Position numbers and translations under genes: made by a program. The notes below the pieces were generated by a model. It searched no databases and was not told the DNA's origin. It was given only the letters and a program-made list of their open reading frames with translations. From the NCBI RefSeq assembly GCF_008698145.1, contig NZ_RZNZ01000008.1:94613-158612 (forward strand): a stretch of 64,000 nucleotides of DNA, read 5' to 3'. This document shows, piece by piece, positions 1 to 12,477 of this stretch. The stretch's first letter is position 1; each line of letters starts with the position of its first letter. The stretch comes from Bifidobacterium vespertilionis (GTDB taxonomy: Bacteria; Actinomycetota; Actinomycetes; Actinomycetales; Bifidobacteriaceae).

Positions 1-43
1 CCCCTCGATTCATATTGTTTTCCGTTGATTCTTGGGATTCCAG

Positions 44-73
44 TCCCTGCCGGTCCCAGTCCGGCAGGGATTT
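44..73 (+). terminator. Hairpin upstream of the response regulator
   Basis: A perfect 10-bp stem (TCCCTGCCGG with CCGGCAGGGA) closes a 7-nt loop and is followed by TTT. It ends just before the ribosome binding site of the response-regulator gene. It is most simply the terminator of a gene to the left of the window, or a 5'-leader hairpin. The T-run is short, so its strength is uncertain. Confidence 0.5.
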
Positions 74-91
74 CTGAACGAAGGAGATGCG

Positions 92-751
92 ATGTCCGAG
101 GAAAAGCCGAATCATTCCGGACATGTGCTGCGTGTAGGCGTGTTGGACAATGACGCGTTGGTGCTGTTGATGATCAGAAGGCTGTTCGCCCAACAACAAG
201 GCGTGAAATTGATTTGGCTGACGAAGGATCCGGTGGGGGCAATCCAGCTGTGTCTCGACCCGCGGAGCAGGCCGGATGTCATCCTTGTCGACATGGCGCT
301 GGACGGTATGACTGGGTTGGATGTATGCCGCCAGCTTTCCGGTTTCCGCATCAGAATAAGGTGCATCGGCATGACCTCATATTCGGTGGATGCATACGCG
401 CGTGCGGCAAAGGAGGCGGGAATGGCCTACGTAGTGCAGAAGGAGGATTTCCCCCATCTGATTCGAATCGTTCTTGAATCACCTCACACGAGAGAAGAGT
501 CTGACGTAAAAGCCGCCAATGCCATCAATGGCACTCTCGGCACTGTATCCCGCCCTCAGACATTATCCGGCAGGGAACGCGAAGTGCTGAAGTTGTATTC
601 CCAAGGCCGTGAAACCAAGGAAATCATGGAAGAGATGAATGTTTCCAAGAGTACGCTCTGGTCCTACGAACAGCGTGCTCTGGAGAAGCTGCGTGCTAAG
701 AACAGGGCGGAAGGCATCGCAATCTGCGTACGGCTCCATCTATTTGACTGA
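92..751 (+). CDS. LuxR/NarL-type response regulator
   Basis: A cytoplasmic two-component response regulator of 220 residues. The receiver domain covers about residues 12-130: acidic residues D19/D21, likely phospho-acceptor D67 in VILVD, T95 and the conserved lysine K117. A LuxR-type helix-turn-helix covers about 158-215 (LSGREREVLKLYSQG, then the recognition helix around SKSTLW). The ATG at 92 is preferred over the upstream in-frame ATG at 32 because AAGGAG lies at 81-86. The histidine kinase follows after 3 nt, so the pair is probably one operon and the kinase phosphorylates this protein. Target genes cannot be inferred from the window. Domain calls are family knowledge applied to visible motifs. 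Confidence 0.88.
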   Translation: MSEEKPNHSGHVLRVGVLDNDALVLLMIRRLFAQQQGVKLIWLTKDPVGAIQLCLDPRSRPDVILVDMALDGMTGLDVCRQLSGFRIRIRCIGMTSYSVDAYARAAKEAGMAYVVQKEDFPHLIRIVLESPHTREESDVKAANAINGTLGTVSRPQTLSGREREVLKLYSQGRETKEIMEEMNVSKSTLWSYEQRALEKLRAKNRAEGIAICVRLHLFD

Positions 752-754
752 AGG

Positions 755-2080
755 ATGCGCACCATGAAGCGAATTCATATCAGCATGTCCGGAATGAGAA
801 GCACCATGGCGGGCATGAAGTCCATAGTCGGCAAGGCCTTCTCCCGTCCAGTGAGCCGGCCTCCGATTGGATGGCCTTGGCGCGTGCTGACTGCCGCGTC
901 ATTCATTCCGGTATTGGTCGATTCGCTGTATTCTCTCCCGATGCTTAATCGGGACGGGGCTGCGGTGCTGCTGCTGGTGGCATTCGTCGCTGCGTGCATG
1001 CTCGCGTTGTGGAGGCCGGGAATCTCCTCCGTGATGTTGGCGGCTTTGTACACGGCATCATGCATGACGCCGTCCAATGTATCGGTGCTTGTCCTCGCTC
1101 CTACCGCCATGGGTGTGGTCTGTCTTGCTCGCGAATGGGGTGTCGCCGGATTTGCCTCCGCCACGGTTTGTTCGGGAGCCGCCCTCATCAAGGCGTTATC
1201 CGTGCATGGTGACGTCATATATGGGTATGGATCGAACAACGGTCGGATGACGGGTTTCCCGAACATGTCCATCACGGCGGGCTCGGGGGGCCTGTACTGG
1301 GAATCGACCATCGGCACATGCGCGATATTGCTGATGTGCGCGTTCGCCGGAGTGACGTGGGCGTGCAAAATCGACATGGATGCCGTCGAAAGAGACCGGG
1401 AAGCGCTACGGCGGCGTCTGGTAAACATCGGCTTGGCCGACCAGCTTCACAACTCACTGTGCAATGATCTGGTCTACATCGTGTACTCCGCGTCCCATGC
1501 TCTGGAACGGGAGAAGGAGGGGAGGGGCGCGCAATACGATCTGTGCCAGATTAAGGAGACGGCCCGGTCCGCGCTAGGGAAAACCAGAACAGTGATATCC
1601 AAGTTGGAAAGCGACGAGACGGCAAAGACCAGAGATACCCAAACCTCGGCCATAAACATCTCCGCTAGCCAATCGAAGTCATTGGACATCACCCCGCTGA
1701 TTGAGGAATATGACCAACGACTCCGTCGGCTCGGTTTCCAAGGCGGTACCGTGGCACCTCCGAACCTGCGATTTCCGGTTGATCCTGAGCTGGGGTGCGT
1801 CCTTCATGAGACGATCACCGAGATATACACCAACATCCTCAAATACGCCGACCCGCAAGGCGGCTATGTGGTGTCCGTGCAGGTCGATAACGACAGCCTA
1901 AGGATATCGGCTGCGAACACAATACGAGACGATCCAGACCCGCAACTGTCGCAGGGTACGGGAATGCAACGCTGCAAAATGGCTGTGGAATCTCTTGGCG
2001 GACAATTCCTGTCATCACGGCAATACGGTCATTGGAACTGCGCGGTGACCATCCCATGCGGAACTCCATCACCTGCCTAG
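755..2080 (+). CDS. Membrane sensor histidine kinase
   Basis: A 441-residue sensor kinase paired with the preceding response regulator. About residues 43-205 hold five or six hydrophobic segments with very short loops, so the signal is probably sensed in or at the membrane. The dimerisation region carries the putative phospho-acceptor H232 in DQLHNSLCNDL, a LytS/NarX-like H-box. The ATPase domain follows, with N360 in EIYTNILKYA (N box) and GTGMQR at 401-406 (G box). The start may be ATG 755 or ATG 764; GAAGG sits unusually close to the first, so 764 is a real alternative. No sensor domain outside the membrane is visible, which recalls peptide- or cell-envelope-sensing kinases, but the ligand is unknown. 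Confidence 0.85.
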   Translation: MRTMKRIHISMSGMRSTMAGMKSIVGKAFSRPVSRPPIGWPWRVLTAASFIPVLVDSLYSLPMLNRDGAAVLLLVAFVAACMLALWRPGISSVMLAALYTASCMTPSNVSVLVLAPTAMGVVCLAREWGVAGFASATVCSGAALIKALSVHGDVIYGYGSNNGRMTGFPNMSITAGSGGLYWESTIGTCAILLMCAFAGVTWACKIDMDAVERDREALRRRLVNIGLADQLHNSLCNDLVYIVYSASHALEREKEGRGAQYDLCQIKETARSALGKTRTVISKLESDETAKTRDTQTSAINISASQSKSLDITPLIEEYDQRLRRLGFQGGTVAPPNLRFPVDPELGCVLHETITEIYTNILKYADPQGGYVVSVQVDNDSLRISAANTIRDDPDPQLSQGTGMQRCKMAVESLGGQFLSSRQYGHWNCAVTIPCGTPSPA

Positions 2081-2150
2081 TCCTTATTATGAGAATCCGG
2101 CTCATTCCGGGTGCAAGCGCACTTCGACAACGAAGCAAAATTGCGATCGA

Positions 2151-2204
2151 ATGCCTTGTGTGGTGGGTTGGTATTTCAATATGCCAACCCACCACACAAG
2201 GCAT
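2151..2204. terminator. Long hairpin between convergent genes
   Basis: Two 24-nt arms (2151-2174 and 2181-2204) pair along their full length with a single G-T wobble around a 6-nt loop. It lies between the convergent kinase and galactoside-permease genes and can act as a bidirectional terminator. Confidence 0.8.
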
Positions 2205-2225
2205 TGTTGTTTGCGGCAGACCCTT

Positions 2226-3686
2226 TTACTTCTGGTCGGTTTCCTTGTTGGCGAGTCGTTCTTCGAGCTGTTCGACGATCCTCTCGTGCATCCTCTCGTC
2301 GATCTTGACGGTCAGCAGATACACCACAAGGCTCAGGACGATGCCGGCCAGGGGCAGGTAGTAGGCGCAGGTCTTGAAGGTGCGGATGTTCGCGGCGGTC
2401 ATGTCGGCGGCGGTGGTGTTGCCGACCATGCCGGCGGCGACGGCCACGAAGCCCACGATGCCGTTGGACAGGGCGCCGGCGATCTTGTCGAGCATGGGGC
2501 GCACGGAAAGCGTCACGGCCTCGTTGCGCTTGCCGGTCTTGAGCTGGCCGTATTCGATGGAGTCGGTCATGCCCAGGATCGCGGTCATCTGGATGGTCTG
2601 GCCGGGCAGGTAGAAGAGGATCAGGGCGGCGATCACCGTGGGCAGGCTCATGGGGTTGATGATGAACAGGGTGTAGCCCGCGATCATGATGACCATGCCG
2701 GCCACATACAGCCAGCGGCGGGGGATGAACCGGTTGAGGACCGGGTAGAGGAGCGTGGTGATCAGGCCGGTGATGATGGGGATGATGCCGGCGATGGAGA
2801 AGCTGTCCGGCATGCCCAGCACGTACTTGAACTGGTAGAACAGCACGCCGGTGGTGGCCACGTTCGCCACCGAGTACAGCAGGTAGCTCAGGGCCACCCA
2901 CAGGAGCTGGTCGTTGCGGGCGATGGCCTTGAACGCCTCGATGGGGTTGCCGCCCTTCTGTGCCTTGGCGCGCAGTTGGTCCTGGTTCTCGCGGGTGCCG
3001 AACGCCACGCTCCACGCGGTGATGAGGCCGAGCACGGCGATGATGACGGCGAAGGCGGCCCAGCCGGACTGGCCCTGCACCCACTGGCCGGTGAACTTCC
3101 AAGTGAACCAGCTGACGATGGGCACGACGATCACGGTGACGCCGTTGTAGCCGATCGAACCGGTGAAGGTGCCCAGTGCGGTGTAGACGCCGCGCTCATG
3201 CGAGTCGGAGGAGATCGCGGGGATCATGCCCCAGTAGGAAATGTCGCGCAACGAGTAGATCACGTCCAGCAGGATGAACACGATGACGAACAGGACCATG
3301 AACACGGTGGTGTTCACGTTGACGAGTCCGAACAGGCCGGTGAACACCATGACCAGCAGGATGCCGGGCACGATGCCGCCGATGAACTGCCATGGGCGGA
3401 AGCGTCCCCACTTGGTGTTCGTGTTGTCCACGAGGTTGCCGAGCAGCGGGTCGAGGAAGATCTCCGCGATGCGGATCACCACCACAAGTCCGGTGATGAT
3501 CGCGATCATGCGCGCGGCCAGCGCAGGATCGACGTTGATGAACAGGGCCGTGGTCACGTACGTGATGAAGAACGTGCTCATGGTGTTGTAGAACGCGGCC
3601 TGGCCCAGGTTGCCGATCGCGTATGCGATGCGGCGGCCGGTGTTGCGGGCGGGGGGATTGGGTTGCTGTGGTGTGGATTCGTTCAT
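2226..3686 (-). CDS. lacS: GPH-family galactoside permease (LacS-like)
   Basis: A 486-residue secondary transporter of the glycoside-pentoside-hexuronide:cation symporter family with about 12 membrane segments. Family hallmarks are visible: an N-terminal DPLLGNLVDNTNTKWGRFRP loop and a central IEYGQLKTGKRNEA loop, which is characteristic of LacS/MelB-type proteins. The C-terminal EIIA-like domain of streptococcal LacS is absent, and the protein ends in a short charged tail. The start is supported by AAGGAGG eight bases upstream. It is divergent from the beta-galactosidase at 4167, and a GTAAA-N4-TTTAC operator overlaps its promoter, as it does for the lacI gene at 7355. Lactose or another beta-galactoside is the likely substrate by context; this is inference. 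Confidence 0.85.
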   Translation of the reverse strand: MNESTPQQPNPPARNTGRRIAYAIGNLGQAAFYNTMSTFFITYVTTALFINVDPALAARMIAIITGLVVVIRIAEIFLDPLLGNLVDNTNTKWGRFRPWQFIGGIVPGILLVMVFTGLFGLVNVNTTVFMVLFVIVFILLDVIYSLRDISYWGMIPAISSDSHERGVYTALGTFTGSIGYNGVTVIVVPIVSWFTWKFTGQWVQGQSGWAAFAVIIAVLGLITAWSVAFGTRENQDQLRAKAQKGGNPIEAFKAIARNDQLLWVALSYLLYSVANVATTGVLFYQFKYVLGMPDSFSIAGIIPIITGLITTLLYPVLNRFIPRRWLYVAGMVIMIAGYTLFIINPMSLPTVIAALILFYLPGQTIQMTAILGMTDSIEYGQLKTGKRNEAVTLSVRPMLDKIAGALSNGIVGFVAVAAGMVGNTTAADMTAANIRTFKTCAYYLPLAGIVLSLVVYLLTVKIDERMHERIVEQLEERLANKETDQK

Positions 3687-3753
3687 GGTGTGGCGGCCTC
3701 CTTGCGACCGGTAAGAATGTCTGGCGGGAACGGCTCCGATCTCCTCAGAGGTG

Positions 3754-3789
3754 AGTATAAGACTTTCTGGAAAAAGTAAAAAACTTTAC
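3754..3789 (-). promoter_or_regulatory. Promoter and LacI-type operator of the permease
   Basis: Reading the minus strand, TATACT (3754-3759) is a good -10 box. The imperfect palindrome GTAAAAAACTTTAC at 3776-3789 covers the -35 position. The same GTAAA-N4-TTTAC arrangement lies before the lacI gene at 8396-8409, so the product of that gene is the likely repressor. Confidence 0.6.
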
Positions 3790-3822
3790 CGCGTGTCGTA
3801 AAGCGTCGGTGCTTCCCATTGT

Positions 3823-4062
3823 CATCCTGAGCGGAGTTTCTTTTCTGTCGTCCTGAGCGGTGTTTTTTCTGTCATCCTGAGCGGAGCGCAGCGGAGTCGA
3901 AGGATCCTTAACTGTATGCGATAGATTAAGGATCCTTCGACTCCGCCCTGCGGGCTACGCTCAGGATGACGGGAGCCATCGCTCCGCCCGGTGGTGGCGT
4001 GGGGTGCATCGCTCCGCTCAGGATGACGGAGAGTGTCATCGCTCCGCTCGGGATGACATGGA
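3823..4062. repeat. REP-like repeat cluster (TCATCCTGAGCG family)
   Basis: Several copies of TCATCCTGAGCG and its complement CGCTCAGGATGA face each other around GTCGAAGGATCCTTAA. The central pair forms a long fold-back around 3895-3940. The same family recurs at about 33.2, 44.2, 44.9-45.3, 51.4, 51.8-52.0, 59.6, 61.2 and 63.4 kb, always between genes. No gene is seen here. Confidence 0.85.
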
Positions 4063-4080
4063 GCGCGCTTAGGCAAGAAT

Positions 4081-4119
4081 TTGCGTAAATCAGTAAAACA
4101 ATGTATGCTCCTTACGCAA
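4081..4119 (+). promoter_or_regulatory. lacZ promoter framed by an inverted repeat
   Basis: TTGCGT (4081-4086), a 17-nt spacer and TATGCT (4104-4109) make a plausible sigma-70-type promoter. The whole promoter is bracketed by TTGCGTAA (4081-4088) and its inverted copy TTACGCAA (4112-4119). Two GTAAA half-sites (4085-4089, 4093-4097) resemble the operator arms seen before lacS and lacI. Confidence 0.6.
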
Positions 4120-4151
4120 GGAATTGAGTCATTGATTCAGCTCAACGATGA

Positions 4152-8392
<4,241 letters not shown>

Positions 8393-8395
8393 TTA

Positions 8396-8409
8396 GTAAA
8401 GTGCTTTAC
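8396..8409 (-). promoter_or_regulatory. LacI-type operator GTAAAGTGCTTTAC
   Basis: A 14-bp palindrome with 6-bp arms, 22 bases upstream of the lacI start. It matches the site before lacS at 3776-3789 in its outer five bases on both sides. Confidence 0.6.
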
Positions 8410-8456
8410 CTTCTGGGTCTCAGGATAGCCCGTGGCCGGGCCGAGCTCTGGATTGG

Positions 8457-9311
8457 CTACGCCCTGCGGTAGGTGAAGTCGTGGATCACTCGGCCGGCCG
8501 CGAGCCCCTTCTTCTCGAAGTTGGTGAGCACTCGGCCCTCGAAGCGCTCCGATTCCGTGAAATCGGCGTGGGGGAGCGCGGCGGCGTCCTCGGCGTTGCC
8601 CTTGCCCACGTGCTCGGTGGGCAGACTCACGGTGATCGTGCCGGCATTCTCGAATCCGGCGTCCCCGTCCATCACCTCGTGCACGTGCAGCGCATAGTCC
8701 TCGATGTCCGTGGCGATGCGCCAGACGCCGCCTTCGGCAAGCGCGTGGCGGACCTGCGCGGCGAAGCCGGACTGCACGATGCGGCGCTTGTGGTGGCGCA
8801 TCTTGGGCCACGGGTCGGGGAAGAAGGTCCAGATCTCGCGCGCCACGCCGGCGCCCAGATGACCGAAGAACTCCTGCGCGTCCACCTGTGCGATGCGCAG
8901 ATTCTCCAGGCCGTCGCGTCCGGCGAAGAGCAGCGCGTGGGCCACGCCGGGATCGTACACCTCCAGGGCCAGAAAGTTGAGCTCGGGATGCGCGGCCGCG
9001 GCCGCCGCCACGTTCTCGCCCTGTCCGCTGCCCACCTCGATGATCAGATCGTGATCGTTGCCCCATGCCTTGCGCACGAAGTCGCGGTCGAAGGTGAATC
9101 CGGCGGCCACTTCAAGATCGCGATCGCCCTGAGGCAGGCTGAGCAGGAAATGATCGGCGTACCTGTCCCATGCGCGCTGCAGTCGGTCGTCCAAGCGGGC
9201 CGATCGGCGCACGAAGGATTTGACCGGGTGCAGCTTGCGCATCAGCTCGCCGAAATCCTCGCGTTCGGCCGATCCGACGCGCTCGGTCCCCGCCTCTTCG
9301 TTCAACGCCAT
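8457..9311 (-). CDS. trmB: tRNA (guanine-N7)-methyltransferase
   Basis: A 284-residue SAM-dependent enzyme that makes m7G46 in tRNA variable loops. The SAM-binding motif [12 protein letters not shown] and the catalytic family motif [15 protein letters not shown] are both present, and the order and spacing are typical of TrmB. An in-frame ATG exists 111 bases further upstream, but AAGGAG immediately precedes the ATG at 9311, so this start is preferred. The gene stands alone, divergent from galE with about 200 bp between starts. Confidence 0.92.
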   Translation of the reverse strand: MALNEEAGTERVGSAEREDFGELMRKLHPVKSFVRRSARLDDRLQRAWDRYADHFLLSLPQGDRDLEVAAGFTFDRDFVRKAWGNDHDLIIEVGSGQGENVAAAAAAHPELNFLALEVYDPGVAHALLFAGRDGLENLRIAQVDAQEFFGHLGAGVAREIWTFFPDPWPKMRHHKRRIVQSGFAAQVRHALAEGGVWRIATDIEDYALHVHEVMDGDAGFENAGTITVSLPTEHVGKGNAEDAAALPHADFTESERFEGRVLTNFEKKGLAAGRVIHDFTYRRA

Positions 9312-9426
9312 GCTACGCTCCTTATATATGGTCTGACGGTGTGGTCCGTGTTCGCTTGTTCGATGGAAAATCTTTCTTAAACATCCTGTAACCACCCGAC
9401 AAACCGCGGTTTGCGCGCCCATTGCA

Positions 9427-9435
9427 TGCTATACT
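9427..9435 (+). promoter_or_regulatory. Extended -10 promoter element for galE
   Basis: TGCTATACT matches an extended -10 box (TGnTATAAT). It lies 72 bases upstream of the galE start, in the divergent trmB-galE spacer. No good -35 is visible, as expected for an extended -10 promoter. Confidence 0.5.
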
Positions 9436-9507
9436 CAAAACTGTCAAAAGATAACAAATCGGAGCAAAATCGAACATTTGGTTGCGCTCCCTACGAAAGG
9501 CTTAGAC

Positions 9508-10521
9508 ATGACTGTTCTTGTCACGGGCGGTTGCGGCTACATCGGCGCCCATGTGGTCCACGCTCTCCATCAGGCCGGTGAAAACGTCGTCGTCGTCGAC
9601 GATCTGAGCTACGGCAAGCCCACCCGCATTGAAGGCGCCCGCCTGTATGGCATGGACATCGCCGCCCCCGGCGCCGGCGACCGCCTCGCCGAGATCCTCG
9701 ACGCCGAGAACGTGGATTCCGTCATCCACTTCGCCGCCCGCAAACAGGTGGGCGAGTCCGTGGAGAAGCCGCTGTGGTACTACCAGCAGAACCTCAACGG
9801 CATGCTCAACGTGCTGGTCGGCATGACCCAGTCCGAGCACGCCCGCAAACTCGTCTTCTCCTCCTCCGCCGCCACCTACGGCGTCCCGCCGGTCGACGTG
9901 GTGCCCGAAGACGTGGTCCCCATGCTCCCCATCAACCCCTACGGCCAGACCAAGCTGTTCGGCGAGTGGATGGCCCGCGCCTGCGAGGGCCGCTACGGCA
10001 TCCGCTTCTGCGCGCTGCGCTACTTCAATGTGGCTGGTTGCGGCCCGGTGGAGCTTGAGGATCCGGCCATCCTCAACCTCATCCCCATGCTGCTCGACCG
10101 TCTGAAGAAGGGCAAGGCCCCGCTGATCTTCGGCGACGACTACCCGACCCCGGACGGCACCTGCGTGCGCGACTACATCCACGTCTCCGATCTGGCCGAC
10201 GCGCATCTGGCCGCCCTGAACTACCTCGACCGCGACGAGCGCAAGTACGACGCCTTCAACGTGGGCACCGGCGAGGGCACCTCCGTGCGCCAGATCGTCG
10301 ACGAGCTCAAGAAGGTCACCGGCATCCCGTTCCAGGAGCATGTGCAGGGCCGCCGCGCCGGCGATCCGCCGCACCTGATCGGCTCCCCGAAGCGCATCAA
10401 CGAGGAGATGGGCTGGCACGCCAAGTACAACGTCGAGGACATCGTGAAGTCCGCGTGGGACGCCTGGCAGGCGAACCCGCAGCATCACATCGATGTGGAG
10501 AACTGGAAGCAGACCGACTGA
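9508..10521 (+). CDS. galE: UDP-glucose 4-epimerase
   Basis: A 337-residue cytoplasmic epimerase of the short-chain dehydrogenase superfamily. It interconverts UDP-galactose and UDP-glucose, the Leloir step that makes galactose from the neighbouring galactosidases usable. The NAD-binding motif GGCGYIGAHV is at 7-16, the serine run SSSAATYG at 118-125, and the catalytic pair is Y145/K149 in NPYGQTK. The ATG at 9508 is chosen because the sequence before it matches the enzyme family only from MTVLVTGG, and GAAAGG lies about 8 bases upstream. The gene is monocistronic. Length and motifs agree fully with GalE, though UDP-GlcNAc/GalNAc activity is also possible. Confidence 0.95.
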   Translation: MTVLVTGGCGYIGAHVVHALHQAGENVVVVDDLSYGKPTRIEGARLYGMDIAAPGAGDRLAEILDAENVDSVIHFAARKQVGESVEKPLWYYQQNLNGMLNVLVGMTQSEHARKLVFSSSAATYGVPPVDVVPEDVVPMLPINPYGQTKLFGEWMARACEGRYGIRFCALRYFNVAGCGPVELEDPAILNLIPMLLDRLKKGKAPLIFGDDYPTPDGTCVRDYIHVSDLADAHLAALNYLDRDERKYDAFNVGTGEGTSVRQIVDELKKVTGIPFQEHVQGRRAGDPPHLIGSPKRINEEMGWHAKYNVEDIVKSAWDAWQANPQHHIDVENWKQTD

Positions 10522-10654
10522 TCCGGTGTGCTGAGCCGGTGTGTTGAACCGATTTGCCGGCTTGATGAGACCGAGGGCGCGATGGGGTGATGTCCCCGTT
10601 GCGCCCTCAGCCGTTTCCCAGCCCAGTCCCAGCGACGTCTGCCACACTGGGGGC

Positions 10655-11374
10655 ATGAGCGAAAACAATGCCAATCACAATGATGGAACGCCGCAGCAGC
10701 CGTTCCAGTCCTCTTCCGAGTCCCAGGCCCAATCCCAGACCGGCGGCCAGCCGGCCCAGCCGCAGCAGGCGAATCAGCCGGCCCAATACGCGCAGTCGCA
10801 GCAGACTGCCCAGTCTCAGCAAACGGCCCAGCCTCAGCAGCCAGCCTATGGTGCGTATGGGTCCGCGCCTCAGGGGGCAATTCCGTCTCAGGGGGCCGGC
10901 TCGGTTCCTCCGCAGGGTGCTGTTCCTCCGCAGGGTGCTCCCATGTACGGAGCTTATGCGCCGCAGCCGGGGCAGCCTGGCTATCAGCCCGGCCCCCAGC
11001 CCGTCTATCCCGGTTATGCCGGCTATTATCCGCCCATGCAGCGTTGGAACGTCATGTCGATCGTGGGTTTCATTCTCTCCTTCGTGATCCCACCGGCAGG
11101 TCTGGTCGTGTCGATCATCGCGCTGCTTCAGATCAACAAGTCCGGCGAGAAGAGCAAGGGCCTTGCGATCGCCGGCATTGCGGTGGGCGCGGTCTGCACG
11201 GTGCTCATCGTGCTGTTCATCGCCCTGTTCGTGTATGCGCTGGGCTATGCGATGCAGAACGGGTACTACTACGACGGTCCCCGCGGTTACGGCTATGGCG
11301 ACATCATGGATTCGGGCGCTCTGCAGGGTTTGACGACCCAATACGTGAGCTCCGCGGTTGCTCTGGTGGCCTGA
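10655..11374 (+). CDS. DUF4190-like membrane protein with Gln/Pro-rich N-terminus
   Basis: A 239-residue protein of unknown function. The first 125 residues are low complexity, rich in Gln, Pro, Ala and Tyr, with repeats such as AQSQQTAQ and PPQGA. Two membrane segments follow (about 131-155 and 167-195) with a conserved-looking INKSGEKSKGLAIAGIAVG turn between them, as in DUF4190 proteins of Actinobacteria. A short Gly/Tyr-rich tail ends the chain. The ATG at 10655 is preferred because the preceding in-frame sequence looks non-coding. The protein probably sits in the membrane with the disordered tail in the cytoplasm. No role can be assigned. Confidence 0.75.
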   Translation: MSENNANHNDGTPQQPFQSSSESQAQSQTGGQPAQPQQANQPAQYAQSQQTAQSQQTAQPQQPAYGAYGSAPQGAIPSQGAGSVPPQGAVPPQGAPMYGAYAPQPGQPGYQPGPQPVYPGYAGYYPPMQRWNVMSIVGFILSFVIPPAGLVVSIIALLQINKSGEKSKGLAIAGIAVGAVCTVLIVLFIALFVYALGYAMQNGYYYDGPRGYGYGDIMDSGALQGLTTQYVSSAVALVA

Positions 11375-11429
11375 GCTGTTGCGGGAAAGTGGCGGAATTC
11401 CAACGAGACACGCCGTATGTTGACTCGAC

Positions 11430-11457
11430 TTGCGCGATGACTCATTTCCTGTAATAT
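11430..11457 (+). promoter_or_regulatory. Promoter of the tRNA pair
   Basis: TTGCGC (11430-11435), a 16-nt spacer and TAATAT (11452-11457) lie 36 bases before tRNA-Asp. The segment is AT-richer than its surroundings. Confidence 0.5.
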
Positions 11458-11492
11458 ATTCATTCGTTGCCTCGCACAAGCGAAGTTAACAC

Positions 11493-11566
11493 GGCCCCGT
11501 AGCTCAGTTGGTTAGAGCGCCGCCCTGTCACGGCGGAGGTCACCGGTTCAAGTCCGGCCGGGGTCG
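11493..11566 (+). tRNA. tRNA-Asp (GTC)
   Basis: A complete cloverleaf of 74 nt. The acceptor stem GGCCCCG pairs with CGGGGTC including one G-T, and the discriminator is G. The D arm is GCTC...GAGC, the anticodon loop CTGTCAC carries GTC, and the T loop is TTCAAGT. CCA is not encoded. It is followed 25 nt later by tRNA-Phe, probably in one transcript. Confidence 0.95.
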
Positions 11567-11591
11567 CTGGAATGGTCAATAGCTATTCTCT

Positions 11592-11667
11592 GGCTCTGTA
11601 GCTCAGTTGGTAGAGCGAGCGACTGAAAATCGCTAGGTCAGCGGATCGATGCCGCTCGGAGCCACCA
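11592..11667 (+). tRNA. tRNA-Phe (GAA)
   Basis: A complete 73-nt cloverleaf with an encoded CCA at 11665-11667. The acceptor stem GGCTCTG pairs with CGGAGCC (one T-G), the discriminator is A, and the anticodon loop is CTGAAAA with GAA. A terminator-like hairpin begins five bases after CCA. Confidence 0.95.
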
Positions 11668-11671
11668 CGGG

Positions 11672-11710
11672 AAACCCCGCAAGCCTTGCAATACTTGGCT
11701 TTCGGGGTTT
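11672..11710 (+). terminator. Terminator after the tRNA pair
   Basis: AAACCCCGCAAGCC pairs with GGCTTTCGGGGTTT (one mismatch) around an 11-nt loop, ending in TTTT. Confidence 0.75.
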
Positions 11711-11728
11711 TCGCATATTCGGGGCCGG

Positions 11729-12165
11729 CCCAGCATAAACCCGGTAGCCCAGCATAAACCCAGCACATTTAATGGCAAAAGGAGCCGAAAAGGTATCGCG
11801 ACACGCCCATATGGCCGGTGGGGCGCGTATGCAAGATCTGCCAGCAAGTTTCCCGTGTTGCCGTCTTTCTGGCGGAATTTGCATCTGAGCGGGCTTCTGG
11901 AGCCGCTGTGCTGCAAGATCCGCCAGTAAGTCCGCAAATGTGGCGACTTTCTGGCAGATCTTGCAGACGCGGTCTCGCGTGCTGTGGTTTCGTATGCGGT
12001 TTCGCGTGTCCTGCCACATCGGATCTGCTCATTCTGCCGGCGGTTGAGGGCAGAATGAGCAGATCCGATGCGTGACGGGCCAAAATCGGCTGCAGGACAA
12101 TGGATTTGCTCATTCTGCGCGCGCGGGGGCGCACAGTGAGCAGATCGGATGGCGGGGAGGGGACG
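11729..12165. repeat. Cluster of long hairpins, no gene
   Basis: This 0.4-kb stretch has no convincing gene. It opens with a 14-bp direct repeat CCCAGCATAAACCC (11729-11742 and 11748-11761). GCAAGATCTGCCAG at 11831-11844 is the exact inverse of CTGGCAGATCTTGC at 11951-11964. A second hairpin spans about 11912-11966. A perfect 22-bp stem with a 10-nt loop lies at 12017-12070, and a looser relative spans about 12102-12151. All arms share a GATCTGC core. The structures are not followed by T-runs, so they do not look like ordinary terminators. Confidence 0.8.
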
Positions 12166-12269
12166 GAGTGCGGGGGCGTGAATCGCAGAGCCCCCTGCAA
12201 TCCCAACATCTGGGATTCTTGTTCAAATTTTCCCGCGCTGGTTCAGGGAACGCTCAGGCGCCGGACTAG

Positions 12270-12301
12270 TATGGAAAACGTTGGCAATCACCATGTGGTG
12301 A
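12270..12301 (+). promoter_or_regulatory. Putative promoter and operator of a fucO-like leader
   Basis: TAGTAT at 12268-12273 is a possible -10 box. TCACCATGTGGTGA (12288-12301), a palindrome with 6-bp arms, follows it and could be an operator. They precede the truncated fucO-like start at 12350. Confidence 0.4.
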
Positions 12302-12349
12302 ACGCCCACGATGGACAGTGAAACGGTAAACAGCTTAAAGGAGAGCATT

Positions 12350-12385
12350 ATGGTTTACAGGATGATTTTGCATCCCATATACTGA
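12350..12385 (+). pseudogene. Eleven-codon fucO-like leader (MVYRMI start)
   Basis: AAAGGAG followed by ATG opens a reading frame of only 11 codons, MVYRMILHPIY, then TGA. Its first six residues are identical to the start of the lactaldehyde reductase at 18081 (MVYRMIFNQ). The codons differ mainly at synonymous positions, and the upstream AAAGGAG is shared. It looks like the left-hand remnant or a duplicated start of fucO, now cut off from the body of the gene by the integrated element, or a short leader peptide before the terminator at 12419. The sequence alone cannot decide. Confidence 0.5.
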
Positions 12386-12418
12386 ATCGTTGAAAAATAG
12401 CCATTTCTTCTTCCTGAC

Positions 12419-12441
12419 GTTGCGCAAAAGCGCAACTTTTT
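12419..12441 (+). terminator. Intrinsic terminator at the left end of the element
   Basis: GTTGCGC pairs perfectly with GCGCAAC around an AAAA loop and is followed by TTTTT. It stops transcription coming from the fucO-like leader before the integrated element. Confidence 0.8.
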
Positions 12442-12461
12442 GTGTCATTGATTGTGTCATT
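12441..12461 (+). other. Candidate left attachment site (attL)
   Basis: The 21-bp stretch contains two copies of TGTGTCATT, ten bases apart, separated by GA and a further T. It matches 18005-18025 at 20 of 21 positions (A instead of C in the middle). The two copies bound the integrase-Rep module. Confidence 0.5.
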
Positions 12462-12477
12462 GTGGTACACTCAAACC

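Noticed and set aside
2151..3779. A 542-codon plus-strand frame opposite the permease gene
   Set aside because: Its translation is rich in His, Asp, Gly and Val as expected from the antisense of a high-GC membrane-protein gene; the permease on the other strand is clearly real.
3822..4076. An 84-codon minus-strand frame (PERSDDTLRHPERSDAP)
   Set aside because: The HPERS repeats are the translation of the REP-like TCATCCTGAGCG units; the same spurious peptide appears wherever the repeat occurs.
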